IMG/VR virus record: IMGVR_UViG_3300045932_000313
Span: 1 to 27,034 of that record
Strand: one strand, 5' to 3'
Origin: a virus
Length of the DNA stretch: 27,034 bases
Below are positions 21,036 through 26,906 of the stretch, in pieces. The notes beneath the pieces are model-generated. The model ran no database searches. It saw nothing but the letters and a program-made list of their open reading frames with translations, and was not told where the DNA came from. Numbering within the stretch: position 1 is the stretch's first letter; each line of letters begins with the position of its first letter. A program made the position numbers and the translations under genes.

Positions 21036-22586
21036 CTACCGCTTCTTCTTGGAGGCCTTCGCCGCGCGCGCCTTCTTCGCCGGCGTCGCCTCGCCGGGTG
21101 CAGACGTCTGCACAGCAGCCAGCAAGGGCTTGAGATCGATGCCGAGCACCTTCGCCCACGGTGCAAGATTCCGAGCGACCCACCATTCGTTCCCGAAGGC
21201 GCGCATCACAGACGCCAGGACGTACGCGCGAAGCAGATCGTCAGCCGTGGGGTTCGGCAGCTCGAGCAGGTTCAGCGCTCCCTGCAAACCGGCATCACGA
21301 ACGAAGAGCGCGGACAGGGATTTCGGTGACGCCGCCCGGAGCTTCGCCACCGTCGCGTCAAGAATCGCTGGCTTGGCCTTTCGATACGCGGCGCGCTCGG
21401 CGTCGTCTTTCTTTCGACGTGCCTCGTCGCGCCGCCGCTGCTCCTCCTGCTGCTTCTCCCACCGATCGGACGCAGCCGAGCTGTTCTTCGCCGACTTCGC
21501 GCGCGCCTGGCGTTCTGATTTCCAGTGCACATCGCAGTCCTTGTTCACGCAGACGCGGAAGGCCTCGCCGCGGCCAGGCCCCGCAACGACGACGCCCACG
21601 ACGGACCGCTCACACGTCTTCGAGGCCTCGGGCTTTCCCGACCCGTAGAAGTTCTCGTAGTCAAGCTCGCCATCCGCACGCTTCCACGAGCTGGAGTGGT
21701 AGATGCGTTGCGTGTTTCCCTGTTTGGCGTCCGGATGCGTGGCGTGATTGCGCGTGATCTGGACGACTTTCTCGGCCTCCTCCACGGCGGCGGCCGTCTC
21801 GGGGTGCAACTCTCGATTCACCGCCGACTTTGGATCAAAGCGGACATGCCTCGAGATCCATCCATCGAGCTCGCGCACCGTGACGGTCTTCGTGCCGTCG
21901 TACGGGTTCTCCTGCTGCTTCCTCTCGTCGATCGCCTCGTCGCGCGGCGACCGCTCGCCACCCTCAACCTCAAACAGCGGCGAGTCGTGGACGTCGTCGA
22001 ACTCGAGGACGGTTTTCTGCTGGTCCGGAGACAGCCGCGCGATGAGGATGGCGTGGCCAGCTGTGATTCGCCCCTCAACGAGAAGCCTCTGACCGAGTGA
22101 GCTCAGGTCACGCAGCTTGATGCGGTCGTACACGTACTTGCGCGAGGCCTTGATGTCGCCAGCGATCGTGTCGATGTCTACGCCGCGCTTCGTGAGCTGA
22201 TAGAACCCCTCGCCCTCCTCGAGCGCGTTCAGGTCCTGGCGCTGCTTGTTCTCGATCACCATCATGCGCAGGACCTGGACGTCGGTCAGACCTTCGCGCA
22301 CGATGACGGGCACCTGCGACAGCCCGGCGATGTCCGCCGCGCGCCAGCGTCGCTCTCCGGCGACGATCTCGAACCGCCCCTTGCTCTTGCCCGGCCGGAC
22401 GACCAGCGGCTCGATGACGCCGACATCGGAGCCCATCGTGCCAGCGAGCTCCTTCAGCGCCGCCGGATCGAAGTGCTTGCGCGGATTGAGGGGTGAGGGT
22501 TCACAGCTCGCCCACGGGACGATGCGAAACGCATCCTCGGCCACACTCGAGGGGCCTTCCATGACGGGAGCCGCTGCAGTCGCCAT
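21036..22586 (-). CDS. ParB/Spo0J-like protein with C-terminal extension
   Basis: 516 residues from ATG 22586, with AAGGAG upstream. ParB N-domain: NPRKHFD at 34-40, GVIEPLVV 56-63, GERRWRAA 78-85 (the CTP-binding GERRxRA box) and ENKQRQDLN 112-120. The helix-turn-helix covers about 133-180 (KRGVDIDTIAGDIKASRKYV, GRITAGHAILIARL). Beyond residue 190 the sequence departs from chromosomal ParB: C325, C346, C351 and H354 (RVCVNKDCDVHW) may form a zinc site, followed by a long charged coiled coil (EKQQEEQRRRDEARRKKDDA) and a Lys-rich tail KKARAAKASKKKR. No ParA is in the window, so a role in partitioning is not proven; phage ParB-like proteins can also be regulators. One palindrome copy lies in the 3' end. 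Confidence 0.9.
   Translation of the reverse strand: MATAAAPVMEGPSSVAEDAFRIVPWASCEPSPLNPRKHFDPAALKELAGTMGSDVGVIEPLVVRPGKSKGRFEIVAGERRWRAADIAGLSQVPVIVREGLTDVQVLRMMVIENKQRQDLNALEEGEGFYQLTKRGVDIDTIAGDIKASRKYVYDRIKLRDLSSLGQRLLVEGRITAGHAILIARLSPDQQKTVLEFDDVHDSPLFEVEGGERSPRDEAIDERKQQENPYDGTKTVTVRELDGWISRHVRFDPKSAVNRELHPETAAAVEEAEKVVQITRNHATHPDAKQGNTQRIYHSSSWKRADGELDYENFYGSGKPEASKTCERSVVGVVVAGPGRGEAFRVCVNKDCDVHWKSERQARAKSAKNSSAASDRWEKQQEEQRRRDEARRKKDDAERAAYRKAKPAILDATVAKLRAASPKSLSALFVRDAGLQGALNLLELPNPTADDLLRAYVLASVMRAFGNEWWVARNLAPWAKVLGIDLKPLLAAVQTSAPGEATPAKKARAAKASKKKR
21098..21113. repeat. Perfect palindrome GTGCAGACGTCTGCAC, copy 3 (inside ParB-like gene)
   Basis: 16-bp perfect palindrome near the 3' end of the ParB-like gene, in the linker to the Lys-rich tail, again coding for VQTSA. 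Coordinates are exact to about one base. Confidence 0.8.
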
Positions 22587-22600
22587 ATCAACACTCCTTC

Positions 22601-22924
22601 TCACGCGGCGCGCGCCGGGGACCGCCCACGTTCGATGGCCGCGCGTAACCGCTCGCCGAAGTCAATCGAGTCGGCGGTCACCGGCTCGTCGGCATCGATT
22701 CGCGGGGGCCAGGGGCACCAGCCCTGCGCGTCCCAGGCCGCGCGTGTGATGGCCACGGCGCAGTCCTCGCAGCGCGTTAACGCCGCGTCCGTGACCAGCG
22801 CGTAGACTTCGCCGACGCCGATCGGCGCGCCGCACGAGCCGCAGTGCACGGACGTGCGAACCACCGCCGACTCCTCCCGCCGGCGACGGGACCGGAATCC
22901 GCGCACGGCCACGACCCAGGTCAT
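22601..22924 (-). CDS. Zinc-ribbon hypothetical protein
   Basis: Up to 107 residues from ATG 22924 (MTWVVAVRGFRSRRRREESA), overlapping the HD-hydrolase stop by ATGA. VHCGSCGAPIGVGEVYALVT and LTRCEDCAVAITRAAWDAQG give CGSC and CEDC about 24 residues apart, a treble-clef type arrangement. The N-terminal 20 residues are basic and could be an extension; an internal GTG (VRTSVHCG) is an alternative start. It ends 14 bases before the ParB-like gene, whose SD lies in that gap. Function unknown. Confidence 0.65.
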   Translation of the reverse strand: MTWVVAVRGFRSRRRREESAVVRTSVHCGSCGAPIGVGEVYALVTDAALTRCEDCAVAITRAAWDAQGWCPWPPRIDADEPVTADSIDFGERLRAAIERGRSPARAA

Positions 22925-23472
22925 CGCCGCACTCCGGTGAGGGCCTCAAACCGGCGCAGGAATTCGACACGCGCGCTCCAGTGCGACCACGGCTGAATGC
23001 GCAGACGCGTCATCGGACGTTCCACGATGAGCGCCCATGCCGGCGGCTTCGGAAACAGGTCGTGCGCCTCGTGCAGACACAGCGCATCGTCGGCGGCCTT
23101 GACGCTCGACGGGATCTGCGCGCGGAGTCCGAACCGCTGAAGGATCAGCCCGGTGAGATGGGCCTCACAGGCGTTGTAGCCGTCCATCCCGACGAGCGCG
23201 CGCACCGGCCGCGGCACGTCGCCCATGTAGGCTTCAGCCGCGTCGTGCAGCAGCGCGTAGAGCTCGTCGCCGGGCTCGCACATGTACGAGCACAAGACGC
23301 TGTGCTGCGCGACCGAATAGAACGCGCCGATCTGTCCGACGAAGCGGCACTGCAGGCTCAGGCCCTGCGCGATGTCCTCGATGTCAATGGAGTCCGGAGT
23401 GGGGGCCTGAAGAACGAACGAGCGTCCGGTGAAGGTATGAACGGGCGTGGCTTGCAGGATTACATTGGCCAT
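22921..23472 (-). CDS. HD-domain phosphohydrolase (YfbR-like)
   Basis: 183 residues from ATG 23472 (MANVILQATPVHTFTGRSFV), with GGAGG upstream. SVAQHSVLCSYMCEPG gives the first metal His (H57); LYALLHDAAEAYMGDVPRPV gives the HD pair H76-D77. This matches the compact HD hydrolases related to YfbR, which remove phosphate from deoxynucleoside monophosphates, and phage homologues are common. A role in tuning host nucleotide pools is plausible. The start lies inside the end of the small membrane gene upstream (12-base overlap). Confidence 0.88.
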   Translation of the reverse strand: MANVILQATPVHTFTGRSFVLQAPTPDSIDIEDIAQGLSLQCRFVGQIGAFYSVAQHSVLCSYMCEPGDELYALLHDAAEAYMGDVPRPVRALVGMDGYNACEAHLTGLILQRFGLRAQIPSSVKAADDALCLHEAHDLFPKPPAWALIVERPMTRLRIQPWSHWSARVEFLRRFEALTGVRR

Positions 23473-23900
23473 CGCTGCCTCCACCCACCCACGACTCTAG
23501 GCGTGTTACCGACTGGCTGGATACTTCCGCCAGAACCGCCTGCGCCAACCGAAGAGCGCGCGGAACTTCGCACGATCACCAACCTTGGTCGCGGACTCGA
23601 ACCGCGCCCGGCGGTGTGCCCATTTCGACGCTGCAGCTCTGCCCATCGCTCGCGATCCTCCTGTCGTTGCGGCAGCGTGATGGCCGGCGTAGGCCTGTCG
23701 ACGAGCGCACCGAGTTCCCGGACGTGCGTCCATCCGATGCCATCGATATCCGGGGGATCGCCCTTCTCATCGCCACGGTTTCGATCGAGGACGGCGTTCA
23801 GCGAGTCGCCAGCGGACGCGAGGAGTTCACGCCCGCGACGTGTGCAGCAGAGCACCGCGGCGATCGCGGCGAGCACAAGACAGCCGACGATGGCGCTCAA
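23460..23900 (-). CDS. Single-pass membrane protein with cytoplasmic tail
   Basis: 146 residues from TTG 23900 (reads LSAIVGCLVLAAIAAVLCCT), overlapping the upstream stop (TTGA), with GGAGG about 10 bases before. One N-terminal hydrophobic segment is followed by RRGRELLASAGDSLNAVLDR and a polar, charged tail (GDEKGDPPDIDGIGWTHVRE, RQEDRERWAELQRRNGHTAG). The positive residues after the segment predict the tail in the cytoplasm. The TTG start makes the call less certain, but no other frame fits this region and the coupling to both neighbours is tight. No family recognised. Confidence 0.55.
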   Translation of the reverse strand: MSAIVGCLVLAAIAAVLCCTRRGRELLASAGDSLNAVLDRNRGDEKGDPPDIDGIGWTHVRELGALVDRPTPAITLPQRQEDRERWAELQRRNGHTAGRGSSPRPRLVIVRSSARSSVGAGGSGGSIQPVGNTPRVVGGWRQRWPM

Positions 23901-24025
23901 TAGAGGCCCGCCTCCGACGGCCAGTCCTGTTGATCCCGGCGCCGCCGCGCCGTGCGACGCACAACAGCGAACACCTTGAGTCCGGCGCACACGAGGAACG
24001 CCGCTGCCAAGAAGCCGATGAACAT
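23897..24025 (-). CDS. Very small membrane protein, 42 aa
   Basis: 42 residues from ATG 24025, which overlaps the upstream stop (TGATG) and has GGGAGG 8 bases before it. MFIGFLAAAFLVCAGLKVFA is a hydrophobic segment, followed by VVRRTARRRRDQQDWPSEAG. A single membrane helix with a basic cytoplasmic tail. Next to the 146-residue membrane protein it may form a pair. Function unknown. Confidence 0.55.
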   Translation of the reverse strand: MFIGFLAAAFLVCAGLKVFAVVRRTARRRRDQQDWPSEAGLY

Positions 24026-24324
24026 CACGACGTCCTCCCAGCGACCACGCGCAAGCCCTGCGACGGCGCCCCGGACTCGGGCTCGAGCAGCGCATCGAGG
24101 TCCACCCGACGAAAGCGCTTCTTGCCGCGGAGCCAGTGAACCTTGAGGCGCTGCGGCGAACGTCGTCGTTCGACGTACAGCAGCTGGTAGAAGGCATCAA
24201 CGTTGACGTCGCCGGCGCGATGAACGACGACCCCGCCGCGCTCGACGTCACGCTCATACAGGTAGCCGAGATACTCGGCGGCCTGGCGAGTGGTGAGCCA
24301 CGCGACGTGGGCCCCAGGTTTCAC
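24025..24324 (-). CDS. Excisionase/MerR-like HTH protein
   Basis: 99 residues from GTG 24324, overlapping the upstream stop by GTGA. WLTTRQAAEYLGYLYERDVE is the helix-turn-helix start typical of excisionases (WL-T-R-Q-A-A-E-Y-L), interrupted by an insertion, and RLKVHWLRGKKRFRRVDLDA followed by LLE is the wing and C-terminal helix. The insertion (GGVVVHRAGDVNVDAFYQLL) is longer than usual. No integrase is in the window, so it may act as a general regulator of the gene train rather than as an excisionase. Confidence 0.7.
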   Translation of the reverse strand: MKPGAHVAWLTTRQAAEYLGYLYERDVERGGVVVHRAGDVNVDAFYQLLYVERRRSPQRLKVHWLRGKKRFRRVDLDALLEPESGAPSQGLRVVAGRTS

Positions 24325-24800
24325 CGCACGGCCCTCCGAGCCGTCGCCACGGCCGGCGTTGCGATCGAAACCTTGAGAGGGGAGCCAGCCTTCAACGGCA
24401 GCGCCGGCGCCACGAGCATGACGAGCGCACTTACGAGTTGACGCTTTGCAGTCTCGACGTCATCAGGCGGAGCGACCACGATGCTGCCCAATTCCTCGGC
24501 ACGGCGGCCGTAGAACATCGAAAGCAAATCGTCGGGCAATGACTCGAGAAACGTGAACGTCAGCGGCTTCAGACCGTTGAACACCTTGTTCACGTACCCG
24601 CGATAGTCGCGGTCGTTCTTCAGGTGGATCGCGAGCGCCTCGTCGGTCCACCCCAGCTCGGTGGCGCACTTGCGCAGCAGCTCGAGCGCGAGGACAGCAG
24701 ATGCTGTCCTGCTCAACTCGCCACGGCCGAGGGTGGCAGGCGCCTGGTCAGCATCTGCTGTCCGACAGCTCGCGCTCGGTGACGGTACTGTTGGGGTCAT
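24321..24800 (-). CDS. Early-region hypothetical protein, 159 aa
   Basis: 159 residues from ATG 24800, overlapping the Cro-like stop by ATGA. The N-terminus is Ser/Ala-rich and likely disordered, then ALELLRKCATELGWTDEALA, IHLKNDRDYRGYVNKVFNG and LESLPDDLLSMFYGRRAEEL. The ATELGWTDEALAIHL and NKVFNG parts look like a helix-turn-helix (position of a CII-like or Cox-like regulator). The C-terminal part is helical and hydrophobic (QLVSALVMLVAPALPLKAG), possibly membrane-associated. No family is recognised. Confidence 0.62.
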   Translation of the reverse strand: MTPTVPSPSASCRTADADQAPATLGRGELSRTASAVLALELLRKCATELGWTDEALAIHLKNDRDYRGYVNKVFNGLKPLTFTFLESLPDDLLSMFYGRRAEELGSIVVAPPDDVETAKRQLVSALVMLVAPALPLKAGSPLKVSIATPAVATARRAVR

Positions 24801-25021
24801 GAAGCCTTTTGCGCGGAGCGCAGGAAGTAGCGATCGAGCTCGTGGCCGAGGGCATTGGCGAGCTTCTTCGCCATGCGGGCAGTGCGACGTACGCCGCTAA
24901 AGAAACGACCGACAGAAACATGCGAGACGCCAGCCTGTCTGGCCAAGTCGATGGCCAGCCAGCCTTTAGCCGTCATGTCATCGCGCATCAGCGCGACATC
25001 GAATTCCGCACGCTCTTGCAT
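24797..25021 (-). CDS. Cro-like XRE-family regulator
   Basis: 74 residues from ATG 25021 (MQERAEFDVALMRDDMTAKG). Helix-turn-helix: WLAIDLARQAGVSHVSVGRF followed by FSGVRRTARMAKKLANALGH, matching XRE/Cro proteins (A-x-x-A-G-V-S-x-x-x-V-x-R-x-x-x-G). It is the first gene of the leftward train. The promoter and two operator-like sites lie just upstream, and the start codon is only a few bases from the predicted transcription start, so the message may be leaderless. Divergent to the larger XRE protein at 25118, as in lambda-type immunity regions. Confidence 0.8.
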   Translation of the reverse strand: MQERAEFDVALMRDDMTAKGWLAIDLARQAGVSHVSVGRFFSGVRRTARMAKKLANALGHELDRYFLRSAQKAS

Positions 25022-25062
25022 ACGCAAGGACAGGCTACGAGCCTCTCTCTTGCATTGTCAAG
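25015..25062. promoter_or_regulatory. Pair of operator-like sites flanking the leftward promoter
   Basis: CTTGCATACGCAAG at 25015-25028 and CTTGCATTGTCAAG at 25049-25062 share 11 of 14 bases and both have CTTG/CAAG ends. The first covers the start of the Cro-like gene, the second covers the -35 box. Between them AGGCT-ACG-AGCCT (25032-25044) overlaps the -10 box. The arrangement suits repression of the early promoter. Confidence 0.55.
25032..25061 (-). promoter_or_regulatory. Leftward early promoter candidate
   Basis: TTGACA (25061-25056) and TAGCCT (25037-25032) with an 18-base spacer on the minus strand, ending about 10 bases before ATG 25021. Consensus -35, weaker -10. It would drive the long leftward gene train. 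Confidence 0.55.
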
Positions 25063-25117
25063 AACTTTTTCGTACCGGACTGTGCCGCCCACGACTACAG
25101 CGCATAGGCTGGACCGC

Positions 25118-25750
25118 GTGGCGAAGAAACGCTCCCGCCTGCCGGAGCTTCGGGCATTTGGCGCAAAGCTGAGGGCGCTCCGAGGCGACCGTAGCCGCGA
25201 GCAGATTTCAGCGAAGCTCGACCACCAATGGGGCATCAAACTCGACGAGTCGACCTTGGTGCAGTACGAGAAGGGGACTGTGTGGGCACCAGACGCCGTG
25301 GCTCTGATGGGACTCTCGGTTATCTACGATCAGCCACTGCCACAGTTAGTTCGGTTCCTCCTCCTGAATCGGACCAATCCTGACGCCACGGAGAGCGATG
25401 CGGACCGGCTCTACGCGAACGCCTACCAATCGCCACATGAGGATCGAGTCGAGCGAATCTTGGCGAAGCCGTCACTGCATCCTCCACAGACAGCTGCCGG
25501 GAAACGAATTGACCTAGGCCGTCACAGTGGGGATCAAGCATCGACACCTTCAGGAGGTGGCGATGTCCCAGCGTCGCGTGAACGTGCTCCAGTTCCCACA
25601 ATCGAAGAACTCCAGGCTCGACTCAGTGCGGCTCAAGATGCTGCCTTGCACCTCGTCAAAATCATCACAGGAGACGAAGTGCCGAATGTGCATGCAGCTC
25701 GCGGCCGAAATGCCACGGTCCGCAGCGGTAGTCGAAAGGCTCGTCGCTAA
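25118..25750 (+). CDS. XRE-family repressor candidate (CI-like position)
   Basis: 210 residues from GTG 25118 (reads VAKKRSRLPELRAFGAKLRA); the start is uncertain because no ribosome site is seen. Helix-turn-helix: LRGDRSREQISAKLDHQWG, DESTLVQYEKGTVWAPDAVA. This is followed by VIYDQPLPQLVRFLLLNR and a polar linker; the C-terminus has TIEELQARLSAAQDAALHLV and a basic tail. There is no LexA/CI-type self-cleaving peptidase domain, so if it is the immunity repressor it would need another induction route. Divergent from the Cro-like gene across the operator pair. Confidence 0.75.
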   Translation: MAKKRSRLPELRAFGAKLRALRGDRSREQISAKLDHQWGIKLDESTLVQYEKGTVWAPDAVALMGLSVIYDQPLPQLVRFLLLNRTNPDATESDADRLYANAYQSPHEDRVERILAKPSLHPPQTAAGKRIDLGRHSGDQASTPSGGGDVPASRERAPVPTIEELQARLSAAQDAALHLVKIITGDEVPNVHAARGRNATVRSGSRKARR

Positions 25751-25808
25751 ATTCCTCGGCGTAAGTGGGGCAGTGTTGTTCGTCGATCTGATTCCCTTGG
25801 TACCGTAG
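25563..25808 (+). CDS. Overlapping small frame with strong ribosome site
   Basis: 81 codons from ATG 25563 in another frame than the repressor, which it overlaps for 188 bases. CAGGAGGTGGCG stands directly before the ATG. The product starts MSQRRVNVLQFPQSKNSRLD and ends SAAVVERLVAKFLGVSGAVL followed by FVDLIPLVP, a hydrophobic end. The repressor frame also looks coding here, so the two genes either overlap or one of them is shifted. Confidence 0.35.
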   Translation: MSQRRVNVLQFPQSKNSRLDSVRLKMLPCTSSKSSQETKCRMCMQLAAEMPRSAAVVERLVAKFLGVSGAVLFVDLIPLVP

Positions 25809-26053
25809 CTATGGGGGCATGCGGGGTGCCCGCTCGCAGGAGGATTTGACAAAGAGATGGTCGGACTCCTCATCGCCCAGCCGCACACGGAGCGAGTTTC
25901 GACCTGACCCTGGCAAAGACGCTGTCCTCGCTTCGATCGGCGTCGTGACCCTTGACGTGACCGCGCCGGGAGACAATACGCACACCGAGTAAGTTGACGA
26001 TTTGCTGAATCCGTCCCTTAACCTGGTAACAAGCTGTGAAAGGAGAGCACTCG
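25809..26053 (+). other. Gap without a convincing gene between repressor and secreted protein
   Basis: About 245 bases after the overlapping frame (303 after the repressor). It contains a weak hairpin GGGCA/TGCCC at 25815-25831 and an AGGAGG motif at 25838 before a 16-codon frame that I do not accept. The right part holds the promoter candidate at 25994. A border between phage and host DNA could lie here, but no attachment-site repeat can be identified from one side. Confidence 0.4.
25994..26023 (+). promoter_or_regulatory. Promoter candidate for the secreted-protein gene
   Basis: TTGACG (25994-25999), 18-base spacer, TTAACC (26018-26023), about 30 bases before ATG 26054, which has its own AAAGGAG site. 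Confidence 0.35.
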
Positions 26054-26572
26054 ATGACGTCCCCCTGCCGTCGCGTGACCGCCGCAACACTTCTCACGAT
26101 GTTCGCGCTGTCGATCCCGCTCGCCGCCGTTGATGGCAAGAAAGCCGCGTACTTCGGCGGCACAGTCTCTGTGTTCAGCGGCGCCGAGGATCCCGTTGAA
26201 GGCAAGCTGGACACAACGAACGACCATGCGCTCGTGCTCACCGCGGAGTCGAAACCGTTCAAAGGCCAAGCCCTCACGATCCCGTACAAGGACATCATCG
26301 ACATCGAGTATGGGCAGAAGGCCGGCCGACGCGTCGGCGCCGCCGTCGCCACGACGGTCCTCCTGGGCCCCATCGGCTTGCTCTCGCTTTTCTCGAAGAA
26401 GCGAAAACACTACCTTACGATAGGCTTCAAGGACAGCGCGCAGAAGGACCAGGTCGCAGTCATCGAGCTCGGGAAAGACATCGTGCGCACAACGCTGCCG
26501 ATCATCTCCACGCGATCCGGCAAAGAGATCGAATACCAGGACGAGGAAGCCAGAAAGAACGTCGCTGACTGA
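26054..26572 (+). CDS. Secreted or membrane-associated protein, host-like (Acidobacteriota type)
   Basis: 172 residues from ATG 26054 with AAAGGAG upstream. Residues 1-25 (MTSPCRRVTAATLLTMFALS...) are a signal peptide. The mature part has GKKAAYFGGTVSVFSGAEDP, VEGKLDTTNDHALVLTAES, LTIPYKDIIDIEYGQKAGRR, a hydrophobic VGAAVATTVLLGPIGLLSLF, then SKKRKHYLTIGFKDSAQKDQ, VAVIELGKDIVRTTLPIIST and RSGKEIEYQDEEARK. I associate this whole layout with a family of unknown function in Acidobacteriota genomes. It may be host DNA beside a prophage or a moron gene. The stop overlaps the next start (TGATG). Confidence 0.8.
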   Translation: MTSPCRRVTAATLLTMFALSIPLAAVDGKKAAYFGGTVSVFSGAEDPVEGKLDTTNDHALVLTAESKPFKGQALTIPYKDIIDIEYGQKAGRRVGAAVATTVLLGPIGLLSLFSKKRKHYLTIGFKDSAQKDQVAVIELGKDIVRTTLPIISTRSGKEIEYQDEEARKNVAD

Positions 26573-26877
26573 TGGACTGGGCGACACACGATCACCGTGC
26601 ACAGTGGCGAGCGGACCCGCCGGCGCCAATCCTCATCGAGACGCGATGGCGGGTCGTCGGTCCGAGCGAAGTGTCGATCACGTGCGGCATCTACCGGGCG
26701 CCGAGATACCGCGTCGAGGTGCGATGTTTCTACGATGACGGAGGCCTGATTCGCACGCAACTCGCCGAGAGCATGGACGCGGCGCGCGAACACGCCGACG
26801 CCTGGCTGAACGCCATCAGGGAAAAGGGGAGTTTCACCGAGTTACCACTTCTGGTCGAGGATTCACAGACGCGATGA
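26572..26877 (+). CDS. Hypothetical protein, 101 aa
   Basis: 101 residues from ATG 26572, coupled by TGATG to the secreted protein. Contains LIETRWRVVGPSEVSITCGI, YRAPRYRVEVRCFYDDGGLI and a helix SMDAAREHADAWLNAIREKG. Alpha/beta, soluble, small. The R-Y-R-V-E-V-R strand and AREHADAWL helix resemble small domains found in unrelated contexts; no family is named. Coupling suggests that it works with the secreted protein or is merely co-expressed. Confidence 0.6.
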   Translation: MDWATHDHRAQWRADPPAPILIETRWRVVGPSEVSITCGIYRAPRYRVEVRCFYDDGGLIRTQLAESMDAAREHADAWLNAIREKGSFTELPLLVEDSQTR

Positions 26878-26906
26878 AACGCATCTCGGTGTGATCGGGG
26901 GGACAC

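Noticed and set aside
23897-24025. Small membrane proteins as a holin/spanin pair
   Set aside because: No endolysin or other lysis gene is near and the genes are in the early region.
24025-24324. Calling the HTH protein a true excisionase
   Set aside because: The fold fits, but no integrase or attachment site is in the window, so only the fold is claimed.
25835-25900. 16-codon frame after AGGAGG at 25838
   Set aside because: Too short, no coupling and no recognisable product; more likely chance in a purine-rich stretch.
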